Source: Bifidobacterium scardovii JCM 12489 = DSM 13734 (lineage in GTDB: Bacteria; Actinomycetota; Actinomycetes; Actinomycetales; Bifidobacteriaceae). From it: DNA of 64,000 nucleotides. Below, one piece after another: positions 34,737 through 43,458 of the stretch; the stretch's first letter is position 1, and the number at the start of each line of letters is the position of its first letter. Below the pieces are notes generated by a model that did no database searches, was not told where the DNA came from, and worked only from the letters and a program-made list of their open reading frames with translations. The stretch lies in NCBI RefSeq assembly GCF_001042635.1, contig NZ_AP012331.1:2108001-2172000 (forward strand), given 5' to 3'. The position numbers and the translations under genes are program-made.

Positions 34737-36188
34737 TCACGACGCGGCGCGCACGGCGGCGACGCGGGACAGGGCGGCCGCGCCGCGCGAGCGCCTGATG
34801 CGGATGCGCATGCCGGCCAGTTCGAGCGCGTCGATGGTAATGATGCGCCGGTACCCGATCGCGTGGACGGCGCCGATCTCCAGGATGCGCCCGTCGGTTC
34901 CGATGCCGTCGACGGCGAGATCCTCGATGCGCTGCCCGACGCGGATGTCCTCCTCCAGCACCACGGCTTCGACGCGTTCGGGCGACGGGAAGGCGATGGT
35001 CAGCTCGGGAGCGTCGTCGTGGGGATCGATCCGCCAGTGCCCGGATGAGCGGTGTCGCCCGGACGAGGAAGACCCGCCGGCGAACGCCGCGCGCGCAGAT
35101 TCCTCGCCGCTCGACGCCCGGACGGCCGCGCCGGCCACGGTGATGACCCGCTCCCGGAATCCGGCGATGCGCCGGCCCAGCCCGCGCAGCGCACGCACGT
35201 CGGGCTCGGCCAGCAGGCCGTCGCGGTTCGGCGGCGCGTTCAGCAGCAGCGTGCAGTTGCCGCCGACCGCGGCGCGCCACAGCGAGAACAGCTCGTCCGC
35301 GCTTTTCACCCGATCGTCCTGGTCGGCGTGGTGGAACCATCCCGGGCGTATGGAGGTGTCCACCTCGGCCGGGTACCACGCCAGCGCGTCGCCGTACGGC
35401 TCCAACGCGCCGCGGCTGCCCAGGTCCTCGTCCTCGGAGCGCACGGCCCGCACCAGCGACGGATCGTCCTGCCGCTGCGACTTCTCGGCGGTGAGTTCGG
35501 CGGAGCGCAGCCGAGCCGGCACCACGCTCCACTCGTCGGCGCGCACATGGCCGGCCTCGTTGCCCGCCCAGCGCACGTCGGGACCGCACACCGAGATCAC
35601 CGCTTCGGGCTGCAGCGCCCGGATGACGTTGTAGTAGCGCGCCCAGTCGTACTGCTGCGTCTTGCCGTTCGAGCCCTCGCCGTTGGCGCCGTCGAGCCAG
35701 ACCGAGAATATCGGACCGTATCCGGTCAGCAGCTCGGTCAGTTGATTGACGTAGAAGTCGTCGTACGCCGTGCCCTGGCCGTACGTCGCCTCGGTGCGGT
35801 CCCACGGCGACAGGTAGATGCCGAAGCGCAGGCCGTGGCGTGCGGCGGCCTCACTGGCCTCGCGCACCAGGTCGCCGCGGCCGGAACGCCATGGCGAGGA
35901 CGCCACCGAGTGGGCGGTGTAGGCGGATGGCCACAGGCAGAAGCCGTCGTGGTGCTTGCAGGTTAGGATCATGCCGGTCATGCCGGCGGCCTTGAACGCC
36001 GCGGCCCACTGGTCGACGTCCACATGCACCGGGTCGAACAGGGCCGGGTCCTCGTGGCCGAGACCCCATTCGCGGTCGGTCATCGTGTTCATGCCGAAGT
36101 GGATGAACCCGTACATTTCCATGCGCTGCCACGCCAGCTGGCGCGCGGAGGGGCGCACATTGGCGACGAAATCCATATTCAGCGGCAT
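34737..36188 (-). CDS. Alpha-L-fucosidase, GH29 (longer, subfamily-B-like)
   Basis: The 483-aa cytosolic protein has FIHFGMNTMTDREWG, LTCKHHDGFCLWPS and the nucleophile segment VWLDGANGEG (D166). A C-terminal beta-rich domain follows the barrel. Length and motifs resemble the 1,3/1,4-alpha-L-fucosidases of bifidobacteria rather than the shorter GH29 at 7.9 kb. The start at 36188 has GGGGTGA upstream and lies five bases after the malG stop, so it is coupled to the importer. It probably releases fucose from Lewis-type or fucosyl-lactose structures after uptake. Linkage preference is inferred from subfamily. Confidence 0.88.
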   Translation of the reverse strand: MPLNMDFVANVRPSARQLAWQRMEMYGFIHFGMNTMTDREWGLGHEDPALFDPVHVDVDQWAAAFKAAGMTGMILTCKHHDGFCLWPSAYTAHSVASSPWRSGRGDLVREASEAAARHGLRFGIYLSPWDRTEATYGQGTAYDDFYVNQLTELLTGYGPIFSVWLDGANGEGSNGKTQQYDWARYYNVIRALQPEAVISVCGPDVRWAGNEAGHVRADEWSVVPARLRSAELTAEKSQRQDDPSLVRAVRSEDEDLGSRGALEPYGDALAWYPAEVDTSIRPGWFHHADQDDRVKSADELFSLWRAAVGGNCTLLLNAPPNRDGLLAEPDVRALRGLGRRIAGFRERVITVAGAAVRASSGEESARAAFAGGSSSSGRHRSSGHWRIDPHDDAPELTIAFPSPERVEAVVLEEDIRVGQRIEDLAVDGIGTDGRILEIGAVHAIGYRRIITIDALELAGMRIRIRRSRGAAALSRVAAVRAAS

Positions 36189-36193
36189 GCGAC

Positions 36194-37093
36194 TCACCCC
36201 TTGGTGGCGCCGAGCGCCAGTCCGGACTGCCAGTACCGCTGCAGGCACAGGAACAGCGCGATCAGGGGAAGCACCACGAGCATCGAGGCCGCGATGACGA
36301 GATTCTGGATCACCGGCATGTTGCCGCCCTGGTTGCCCTGCGCGTTCCATTGGGCGAGGCCGAGCGCCAGCGGGTACCAGCGGGAATCCTTGAGCATGAT
36401 CAGCGGCAGGAAGTAGTTGTACCAGATCGACACGAAGGCGAACAGCGACACGGTCACCAGCGCCGGCTTCATGAGCGGCAGCGCGATCTGGAAGAAGATG
36501 CGCGCCTCGCCGGCGCCGTCGATGCGGGCCGCCTCCAGCAGCGAGTCCGGGACGGACTGGGCGAAGAAGGTCCACATCAGATACAGGCCGAAGGGGTTGA
36601 GGAACGAGGGGATGATCACGGCCCACGGCGTGTTCGTGATGCCCATGGCGGAGAACATGAGGAACTGGGGGATCACCAGCGCCACGCCCGGGACCGCCAT
36701 CGAGCCGAGGATCACCAGCATGATCGCGCGCCTGCCGCCGAACTCAAGCTTGGAGAGGGCGTAGCCGCCCATGGCGGCCAGCAGCACCGAGACGACGGTG
36801 CCGACGACGGTGTAGCCGACCGTGTTGAGCACCCACCGGCCGAAAATGCCGTCGTTGTAGGTGAACACCTCGACGAGGTTGTTCCAGAGCGCGAACGAGC
36901 GCCCGAAGGACAGCCCGAAGGTGGAGATGAAATCCGCCTTCGTCTTCGTGGCGTTGATGACCAGCCACACGAACGGCACCAGCGCGTAGAACAGGTACAT
37001 GCCGACGACGATGGTCAGCACCGGGCTCTTCTTCGGATCGGTCACCGTGTGGAACTTCGGCCGGCGCGCGGCCTCCTTCGATGCCATGGTCAT
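36194..37093 (-). CDS. ABC sugar transporter permease, MalG type (fucosyl-glycan cassette)
   Basis: This is a 299-aa CUT1 permease with six hydrophobic segments, EAA loop LEAARIDGAGEARIFFQIAL and C-terminus QRYWQSGLALGATKG. AAAGGGG lies about ten bases before the ATG. It is preceded by malF after 45 bp and followed at once by the fucosidase gene, which links import to defucosylation. Confidence 0.92.
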   Translation of the reverse strand: MTMASKEAARRPKFHTVTDPKKSPVLTIVVGMYLFYALVPFVWLVINATKTKADFISTFGLSFGRSFALWNNLVEVFTYNDGIFGRWVLNTVGYTVVGTVVSVLLAAMGGYALSKLEFGGRRAIMLVILGSMAVPGVALVIPQFLMFSAMGITNTPWAVIIPSFLNPFGLYLMWTFFAQSVPDSLLEAARIDGAGEARIFFQIALPLMKPALVTVSLFAFVSIWYNYFLPLIMLKDSRWYPLALGLAQWNAQGNQGGNMPVIQNLVIAASMLVVLPLIALFLCLQRYWQSGLALGATKG

Positions 37094-37138
37094 GATTGCT
37101 TTGCCCCTTTCAATTCGATGCGCATGCCCGTCGCTCCC

Positions 37139-38026
37139 CTACGAGCGGCGCATACTGCGGATCTGGATGGCGAAGGTCGCGACGATGACGATCAGCGCCA
37201 TCACGATGGCCGCGGCGGCCGCGTAGCCCTGCGACGAGTCGCTGAACGCAAGGTCGTAGATGTACAGATTGGGCGTCCAGTTGGTGGTGATGCCGGTGCC
37301 GCCCATCATCTTGGACAGGATCTGCGGCTCGTTGAACAGCTGCGTGCTGCCGATGATCGCGAAGATCAGCGCGATGGACAGGGACCCGGATATCTCGGGG
37401 ATCTTGATGTTCCGGTCCACCTGCCAGTGGCTGGCCCCGTCGATGGCGGCGGCCTCGTACAGCTCCGTCGGTATCGCCTTGAGCGAGGAGTAGAAGATCA
37501 GCATGTTGTATCCGATCGACCCCCAGCTGATCATGACGCCGATGGCGACGATCACGGACGACGGGGAGAACGGGTCGACGTCCGTGCCGAACAGCTCGTT
37601 GACGTTCTTGAACAGGCCGTAGCGCGTGCCGAGCAGGAACCCCCACATCAGCGTCGAGACGACGCCGGGCACCGCATACGGGATGAAGATCGAGATGCGG
37701 AAGAACCTGGTGCCGTACAGGCGGCCGGAGTCGAGGGCCAGGGCGAGGGACGCCGAGATGATCAGCATCAGCGGCACCTGGATGGCGGTGAACAGCGCCA
37801 CGCGCGCGATGCCCCGCCACAGCAGTGGGTCCCTGAACACGGCGATGAAGTTCGACGCCCCGGCGAACGACAGGCCGCCGATCAGCTTGTGCTCGAACAG
37901 GCTGATCCACAGCGAATACAGCAGCGGCACGACGAAGACGAACGCGAACACGAGGATGAACGGCAGCACGAACATCCAGCCCGCCAGACCGTGATGGCGC
38001 ATTCTGCGCGGCGATCTTGTACCCAT
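37139..38026 (-). CDS. ABC sugar transporter permease, MalF type (fucosyl-glycan cassette)
   Basis: This is a 295-aa CUT1 permease. The ATG at 38026 (MGTRSPRRMRHHGLAGWMF) has GGAAGGG upstream. An in-frame start 27 bp earlier lacks one. The EAA loop reads YEAAAIDGASHWQVDRNIKI. It is separated from the lipoprotein gene by 82 bp. A partner MalG follows. The ATPase must be supplied in trans. Confidence 0.9.
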   Translation of the reverse strand: MGTRSPRRMRHHGLAGWMFVLPFILVFAFVFVVPLLYSLWISLFEHKLIGGLSFAGASNFIAVFRDPLLWRGIARVALFTAIQVPLMLIISASLALALDSGRLYGTRFFRISIFIPYAVPGVVSTLMWGFLLGTRYGLFKNVNELFGTDVDPFSPSSVIVAIGVMISWGSIGYNMLIFYSSLKAIPTELYEAAAIDGASHWQVDRNIKIPEISGSLSIALIFAIIGSTQLFNEPQILSKMMGGTGITTNWTPNLYIYDLAFSDSSQGYAAAAAIVMALIVIVATFAIQIRSMRRS

Positions 38027-38108
38027 GATGATTTCCCTTCCGGTTCGGTGCATCGCGCCCGCGCCGGCCTGCGCTCCATGGCGGCGGCCGGCGCGGACGC
38101 GCGGCCCG

Positions 38109-39419
38109 TCACTCGCTGACGTCGAATCCCTGCTTGTTGCCGTAGTCGACGATCCTGCCGGCCCATGCGTCGAGGAGCCCCTGCAGGGTGTTGGACGGGG
38201 AGACCTTGGTGTAGTCCATGTTGTCGACGTACAGATAGCGGGCCTTCTCCATGAACGGCAGGTACTGCCATCCGGCCGCCACGTGCGACGCGGCGTCGGC
38301 GATGACCTCGCGGTACTTCTGGTCGCCGAAGTACGGGTTGGTGGCGGACAGGAAATCGGCGTCCTTGAGCACCTTGACGTTCGGGGGGAACACCCCGGCG
38401 TCGACGCGGGCCTGCACTCCGGCGTCGTCGTACGCCATGTATTGCAGGAACTCCCAGGCGACGTCCTTGTTCTTCGCCGCCGAGGGGATGGCGAATCCGC
38501 TGCCGCCGTTCTCGGCGCCGACGTTGTCGCCGGCCTTCCACTGCGGCATCGGCGCGACGCGGAATTTGCCGGACTGCAGGGGCGCGCGGTCGGCGATGGA
38601 GGAGGTCAGCCATCCGCCGATGATCTGGGTGGCGATGGTGCCGTCGTTGAGCGCGCGGTTCCAGTCGTCGGACCAGGTCATGATGTCGGTGGCGATCAGG
38701 CCCTCGTCGATCATCCGCTGCCACATCCCGACGGCGCGTTTGGTGCCCTCGTCCTTGACGTTGACGGTGATCTTGGTGCCGTCGACCGTGAACGGGCGGC
38801 CTCCGGCCTGCCAGATCAGCGACAGCATGGTGAAGATATCGCCGGCGTCGTTGATGATGTGGTAGTTGTCGCCGAGCGCGTGGACCTTCTTGGCCGCCTC
38901 GTAGAACTCATCCCAGGTTTTCGGCGCCTCGGCGACGCCGGCCTTGGCGAGGGTGTCCTGATTGTAGAACATGACGGTCGGGCCGTAGTCCATCGGCACG
39001 GCGTAGGGCTTGCCGCCGAAGCTGACGTCCTGCCACGCGCCGTCCACGAAGGTGCCGTCGTTCTTGGCCCCGTACCTGCCCAGATCCTCGATCTTGTTCT
39101 GGATCGCGAAGTACGGGACGGTGATGTACTCGAATTCCATGACGTTCGGGATGCCGGTCCCGGCCTGGATCGCGTTGTCCAGCGCCTTGTAGGCGTCCGT
39201 GACGGTCTCCACCTTGACGGTGACGTTCGGATGGTCCTTCTCGAACAGCTTCGCCGCGGCCTGCGTCGGCGTGGTGTTGCCGGTCCATACGGTCAACGTC
39301 ACCTTCTGATCGGGCGGCGTCCTGTCCGCGGCTCCATGCTGGCCCGCCCCGCATCCCGCGAGGACCATTGCGCCGGCGCACGCCAGGGCGATCGCGCCCG
39401 ACACCTGAGATTTACGCAT
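38109..39419 (-). CDS. Sugar-binding lipoprotein (fucosyl-glycan cassette)
   Basis: The 436-aa protein has a lipobox ending at Cys23 (VLAGC) and a family 1 solute-binding fold. AAGGAAGGA precedes the ATG at 39419. The longer in-frame start at 39506 would place a hydrophilic leader before the signal peptide and was rejected. With GH29 and fucU downstream, a fucosylated oligosaccharide is the best guess for ligand. The sequence itself does not prove this. Confidence 0.85.
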   Translation of the reverse strand: MRKSQVSGAIALACAGAMVLAGCGAGQHGAADRTPPDQKVTLTVWTGNTTPTQAAAKLFEKDHPNVTVKVETVTDAYKALDNAIQAGTGIPNVMEFEYITVPYFAIQNKIEDLGRYGAKNDGTFVDGAWQDVSFGGKPYAVPMDYGPTVMFYNQDTLAKAGVAEAPKTWDEFYEAAKKVHALGDNYHIINDAGDIFTMLSLIWQAGGRPFTVDGTKITVNVKDEGTKRAVGMWQRMIDEGLIATDIMTWSDDWNRALNDGTIATQIIGGWLTSSIADRAPLQSGKFRVAPMPQWKAGDNVGAENGGSGFAIPSAAKNKDVAWEFLQYMAYDDAGVQARVDAGVFPPNVKVLKDADFLSATNPYFGDQKYREVIADAASHVAAGWQYLPFMEKARYLYVDNMDYTKVSPSNTLQGLLDAWAGRIVDYGNKQGFDVSE

Positions 39420-39450
39420 TGCGACTTCCTTCCTTGGATGAAAGAGGAGA

Positions 39451-39550
39451 CCCGCCCCTGAGGCGGGGATCCCTTCGACTTCGTTGTCCAGCTGATGGCT
39501 CATCAACCGTCGTCACCAACGATAATGCGTGAAAGAAATTTTCGCAATTT
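39451..39550 (-). promoter_or_regulatory. Promoter region of the fucosyl-glycan operon
   Basis: Minus-strand -35 TTGCGA (39547-39542) and -10 TATCGT (39524-39519) are 17 bp apart. AAATT-TTCGC-AATTT (39536-39550) overlaps the -35 box as a possible operator. A small leader hairpin, CCCGCC-CCTGA-GGCGGG (39451-39467), precedes the ribosome site. Confidence 0.5.
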
Positions 39551-39678
39551 TTAAGAGATATTTCGTAGGTCCAATTTCCCCGATCACACCCGAACGCGCA
39601 CATGATCATGCACCCTATCTTGCAACGGAATTGCCGCCGAGCTCGGCACACGCCACCCTATCCATGCGTTACCGAACC

Positions 39679-39914
39679 TTGGCCCCCTCTCCGAGGGGAG
39701 CTGGCCGCGAAGCGGCCTGAGGGGAGGATATCCGCGGACGCTTGATATCAAGCCTGTCCGCAGGCGCTCCCCTCAGTCGGCTGCGCCGACAGTTCGCCCT
39801 GCAATCAAGGACGGCCTTGCGGCCGCAGTCTTGTCTGCTCGGCTGTCGCCTCGCCTTCGCCTACAAACGCCTCTGGCGTTTGCTTCACGGCTCAGCCTCA
39901 CCGAAGGAAGCCAA
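39679..39914 (-). repeat. Long multi-hairpin repeat, inverted copy in the cutC 3' region
   Basis: A 236-bp element lies in opposite orientation to those at 23406 and 62677. On the minus strand it reads GCAAACGCC-AGA-GGCGTTTG, CGGCC-GCAA-GGCCG, ATTGCAGG, GTCGGC-GCA-GCCGAC and a GGCCGC tip. The first stem differs from the other copies at paired positions only. The remaining gap up to cutC (39915-40053) is AT-rich without a gene. Confidence 0.75.
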
Positions 39915-40053
39915 TGTATGGCGCCGAAATGCTACACGATCATTTCAAAGCGCCTTCAAGAAACGAAAAATACTATCTAGATTAAGAATATTTCTCGCCC
40001 ATGGATAAGAAATACCCCCGATCATCGGGTACAGAACACGCCGGCCACGCCGG

Positions 40054-40794
40054 TCACGCCCGCGCGGCGGCGATGGCGGCGCGCACGATGCCGCGGTCGG
40101 TCAGCTCGATGCGGACGCCGTCCCCGCCGCCGCCCGGGCCGCCCGCCGAGACGACCGCCCTCTTGGCCGACAGGTGGATCGCGTCGACGCCGGTGGCCCG
40201 GATGGCGCCGATCGTCTCCGGGGTCACGCCGCCGCCGGCCTGGACCTGGATGCGCCCGGCGGCGAAGTCCGCCAGCTCGCGCAGGCGGCCGAGTCCCTGC
40301 GGCACGGTCGCGGCGCCGCCCGAGGTGAGCACGCGCGTGTATCCCAGATCGATCAGCGCGCGCAGCGCCTCGAACTGGTCGGCGGCCACGTCGAAGGCGC
40401 GGTGGAACGTGATCTCCACCGGCCGGTTGCGCCGCTCCCCCTCCTCGCGCGCGGCCTCGGCCAGCCGCTCGGCGAACGGGACGTCGACGGCGCCGTCCTC
40501 GTCGAGCCCGCCGACCACGACGCCGGAGGCTCCGGCCAGAATCGCGTACCGGACGTCCGCGACCTGCACGCGCTTCTCGTCGTCGTCGAACACGAACGAT
40601 CCGCCGCGCGGGCGGATCAGCGCCTGTACGCCCTCCGGCACGCCGACGTGCGCGCACGACTGGATCAGCCCGAAGCTCGGCGTGACGCCGCCAGTGGCAC
40701 CCAAAGCCATGCACAGTTCGACGCGGTCGGCGCCCTCCTCCAGCGCGATGCGCGCGCCGCGCACGTCCTGCACCGCTATTTCGATCATGGTCAT
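40054..40794 (-). CDS. cutC: CutC-family TIM-barrel protein
   Basis: CutC was named for copper tolerance, but its biochemical role is unsettled. The 246-aa protein has the typical order EEGADRVELC, GGVTPSFGLI, RPRGGSFVFDDDE, ITFHRAFDVA, VLTSGG and VQAGGGVTPE. AGGAG lies nine bases before the ATG at 40794. Upstream in-frame ATGs at 40803 and 40800 abut the ribosome site. It is divergent from the ROK-fructokinase-GH125 genes and shares their 295-bp control region. CutC genes often sit in glycan loci, so a sugar-related role is plausible. No neighbouring copper gene is seen. Confidence 0.88.
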   Translation of the reverse strand: MTMIEIAVQDVRGARIALEEGADRVELCMALGATGGVTPSFGLIQSCAHVGVPEGVQALIRPRGGSFVFDDDEKRVQVADVRYAILAGASGVVVGGLDEDGAVDVPFAERLAEAAREEGERRNRPVEITFHRAFDVAADQFEALRALIDLGYTRVLTSGGAATVPQGLGRLRELADFAAGRIQVQAGGGVTPETIGAIRATGVDAIHLSAKRAVVSAGGPGGGGDGVRIELTDRGIVRAAIAAARA

Positions 40795-40966
40795 ATCCAT
40801 CATCTCCTGACGATTCCGTCGTCTTCAACGCACTCAGGCTACCATCCGCGCCGGCGCGGGTCATCCCGCCCGCGCGACATGCCCCGCGGCCACGGTCCGC
40901 GATCCTCTATGCTGGTACGTAAGCGACGCGCCCAATGGCGGACGCGACACGCCGTACCGGTTCGAT

Positions 40967-40994
40967 TTGACTGAATCATTAACTGAGTTAATAT
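40967..40994 (+). promoter_or_regulatory. Promoter of the ROK-mannose operon with perfect operator
   Basis: -35 TTGACT (40967-40972) and -10 TAATAT (40989-40994) lie 16 bp apart. The perfect palindrome ATTAACTGAGTTAAT (40978-40992) fills the spacer and overlaps the -10 box, so a bound repressor would block polymerase. Autoregulation by the adjacent ROK protein, or NagR control, would explain it. Confidence 0.75.
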
Positions 40995-41089
40995 ATGAAC
41001 ATCGTTTATATCAATGCCGGGCGAACGCCGGCGGCGGATGCCGAGAACGTACGCCGAGGCCGGCGGCCACGACCAGCGAAGGAGCGAGG

Positions 41090-42301
41090 ATGTCCAATCC
41101 CAACAACGCCGCGACATCGATCGCCTCCGTCTCCGAGACCAACCGCTCGCGCATCATGAACCACCTGTACCGCAACGGCGTCAGCTCGCGCGCGCAGATC
41201 GCCAAGGCGCTGGGCCTCACCCCCGCGGCCATCACCAAGATCACCGCCAGGCTCATCGACGCCGGCGTGGTCAAGGAGACCGGGGACATGGAGGGCATCA
41301 AGAACCGCCGCTCCATCGGGCTGGCGCTCGACTCGGACGCCTTCCACGTGATCGGCGTGAAATTCGCGCGCAGCCTCGTGCAGATCGGCGTGTTCGACCT
41401 GTCCGGCAAGCCGCTGGCCTTCCGGGAGATGCCCAAGGTCACCGAGGACACGATCGACGCGACCATCGAGTCCATCCGCCGCACCATCAGCGACCTGCTC
41501 GCCGAGGACGAGGCCATCGTCGCCGTCGGCATGGCGGTGCCCGGCCCCTACCTCAAGGACCTCGGGCGCACCGCGGTCGTCTCCTCGATGCAGGGCTGGC
41601 GCCGCGTCAACTTCCCCGAGGAGTTCGGATCGGCCTTCCGCGTGCCCGTGTTCGTCGAGCAGGACGCCCGCGCCGGCGCGCTCGCGCAGTACCTGTTCGA
41701 CCCCGGCAACGCCAGCGACAACCTCGCCTACTACCTGATCGGCGAGGGCATCGGCCTGGGCATCATCGAGCAGGGCCGCATCATCGACGGATCGCGCGGC
41801 GTCGCCACCGAAATCGGCCACGTCAGCATCGACCTCGACGGCAGGCCGTGCGACTGCGGCAACGTCGGGTGCCTTGAGCGCTACTGCGCGGCCCCCGCCA
41901 TCCACGAGATGGTCGTCGGGGCCGGCGACCTGATCGAGAACGCCTCCTCGCTCACCCACGCGCAGGCCTGCCGCGCCCTGTTCGCCAAGGCCAACGGCGG
42001 CGACGAGCGCGCCCGGGGCATCGTGCGCGCGGCCGCGCGCTACCTCGCCTTCGGCTGCGTCACGATCATCAACATGTTCAACCCCGAACGCATCATCATC
42101 GGCGACATCGGCGCCGACGCCGGCCCGCTGCTGCTCGACGAGATCCAGCGGGTCGTCGACCGCCACGTGATCCCCGAGCTCAACGAGGCGACCACCATCA
42201 GCCTGTCGGAACTGCCCTCGGACGCCGCGCTCGGCGGCGCCGCCGCAGTGGCCATCGTCCAGTTCCTCGAACATCCCTCGATGTTCTTCGATCTGGGCTA
42301 G
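41090..42301 (+). CDS. ROK-family transcriptional regulator of the mannose operon
   Basis: The protein has a winged helix (VSSRAQIAKALGLTPAAITK) and a ROK domain with EIGHVSID and zinc motif CDCGNVGCLE, 403 aa. GAAGGAGCG precedes the ATG at 41090. An upstream in-frame extension to 40967 would start at the promoter and is rejected. It heads a plus-strand run with fructokinase, GH125 and an AGE-family isomerase, so it probably senses mannose or a phosphorylated product. The operator at 40978 overlaps its own promoter, and a like site lies before GH125. Confidence 0.88.
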   Translation: MSNPNNAATSIASVSETNRSRIMNHLYRNGVSSRAQIAKALGLTPAAITKITARLIDAGVVKETGDMEGIKNRRSIGLALDSDAFHVIGVKFARSLVQIGVFDLSGKPLAFREMPKVTEDTIDATIESIRRTISDLLAEDEAIVAVGMAVPGPYLKDLGRTAVVSSMQGWRRVNFPEEFGSAFRVPVFVEQDARAGALAQYLFDPGNASDNLAYYLIGEGIGLGIIEQGRIIDGSRGVATEIGHVSIDLDGRPCDCGNVGCLERYCAAPAIHEMVVGAGDLIENASSLTHAQACRALFAKANGGDERARGIVRAAARYLAFGCVTIINMFNPERIIIGDIGADAGPLLLDEIQRVVDRHVIPELNEATTISLSELPSDAALGGAAAVAIVQFLEHPSMFFDLG

Positions 42302-42405
42302 CAACCGGATTTCCCCAACGGAAAGCCTTCCAACAACCACAACTCAACACCGCACACCACAACCCGCCGGCCGGCGAACGACCGGGAAAGAAGAAAGGAA
42401 CCATC

Positions 42406-43302
42406 ATGGCCAAGCCAATCGTACTGTCCCTCGGAGAGCTCCTGTGGGACATGCTGCCCAGCGGCAAGCGCGCCGGCGGCGCCCCCGTCAACTTCGCCTA
42501 CCACGCGATGATGAACGGCGCCGACGGCTGGTCGATCAGCGCCGTCGGCGAGGACGAGCTCGGCGACGAGTTGATCGCCGAGGCCAAGAAGGCCGGCATC
42601 CACACCATCATCCAGCGCAACGCCTGGCCGACCAGCACCGTCGAGGTCGCGCTCAAGAACGGCATCCCCGAGTACACGATCGTCGAGCACGTCGCCTGGG
42701 ACCACATCCTGTACACCCGCCAGCTCATCGAGGTCGTGGAGCAGGCCGACGCGATCTGCTTCGGCACCCTGGCCCTGCGCGCGCCGGAGACGCACGAGAC
42801 GATCATCGAGCTGCTCAAGCACGCCAAGGCCGGCGCGATGAAGTTCTTCGACATCAACCTGCGCGGCAGCTACTACTCGAAGGAGCTCATCGAGGAGCTG
42901 CTCGGCTACGCCACCGTGTTCAAGATCAACGACGACGAGCTGCTGCTCATGCGCGACATGTTCGGCATCAGCGGCACCTCCGACGACGAGGCCTGCCGCT
43001 GGTTCGTCGACACCTTCGGCCTGGACTACATCATCCTCACCGGCGGATCGACCTTCTCCACCATCGTCGCCAGGACGGGCGAGAGCTCCACGCTGCGCAC
43101 CCCGCACGTCGAGGTGAACGACACCGTCGGCGCCGGCGACTCCTTCTCCGGCACCTTCACCGGCAAGATCCTCACCGGCTCCACGCTGGTCGAGGCGCAC
43201 CGCGCGGCCGTCAACACCGCCGCCTTCGTGTGCACGCAGGCCGGCGCCTGGCCGTCCTATCCGGACGTGATGCCGGACTACCTGGCGGCCGCCGAGGCGT
43301 GA
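42406..43302 (+). CDS. PfkB-family fructokinase
   Basis: The enzyme phosphorylates fructose to fructose-6-P. The 298-aa protein begins with the sugar site GELLWDMLPSGKRAGGAPVN and ends with NDTVGAGDSFSG holding the catalytic Asp and anion hole. AAAGAAAGGAA precedes the ATG. It lies 104 bp after the ROK gene and upstream of GH125 and an AGE-family isomerase. This supports a route of mannose to fructose (isomerase) to fructose-6-P (this kinase) without mannose-6-P. Other ketose kinases are less likely. Confidence 0.88.
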   Translation: MAKPIVLSLGELLWDMLPSGKRAGGAPVNFAYHAMMNGADGWSISAVGEDELGDELIAEAKKAGIHTIIQRNAWPTSTVEVALKNGIPEYTIVEHVAWDHILYTRQLIEVVEQADAICFGTLALRAPETHETIIELLKHAKAGAMKFFDINLRGSYYSKELIEELLGYATVFKINDDELLLMRDMFGISGTSDDEACRWFVDTFGLDYIILTGGSTFSTIVARTGESSTLRTPHVEVNDTVGAGDSFSGTFTGKILTGSTLVEAHRAAVNTAAFVCTQAGAWPSYPDVMPDYLAAAEA

Positions 43303-43330
43303 TCCGCGCGGCCTCCGGCCGACCCTGGCA

Positions 43331-43367
43331 GCAGGGCCTCCTCGCCTTCAAGGCAAGGGGGCCCTGC
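43331..43367 (+). terminator. Strong hairpin between fructokinase and GH125
   Basis: The 18-bp arms (GCAGGGCCTCCTCGCCTT and its near complement) contain two imperfect pairs and a one-base loop. No T-run follows, so it may be a partial stop that lets GH125 be controlled separately. Confidence 0.65.
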
Positions 43368-43430
43368 CATTCCCCGGCGATGCGCGTGTCGGGCAGCTGA
43401 AGCACTTTAGAATAGATACGACATTAATCA

Positions 43431-43445
43431 ATTAACACCGTTAAC
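43431..43445. promoter_or_regulatory. Operator-like site before GH125
   Basis: ATTAACACCGTTAAC (RTTAA-N5-TTAAY) ends 13 bp before the GH125 start codon. A bound repressor there would block initiation or early elongation. No convincing promoter boxes could be fixed nearby. Confidence 0.55.
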
Positions 43446-43458
43446 AAAGAAGTTGGTT

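Noticed and set aside
39742..40008. Small plus-strand gene upstream of cutC
   Set aside because: The frame lies inside the long repeat element and similar frames appear in its other copies. There is no ribosome site.
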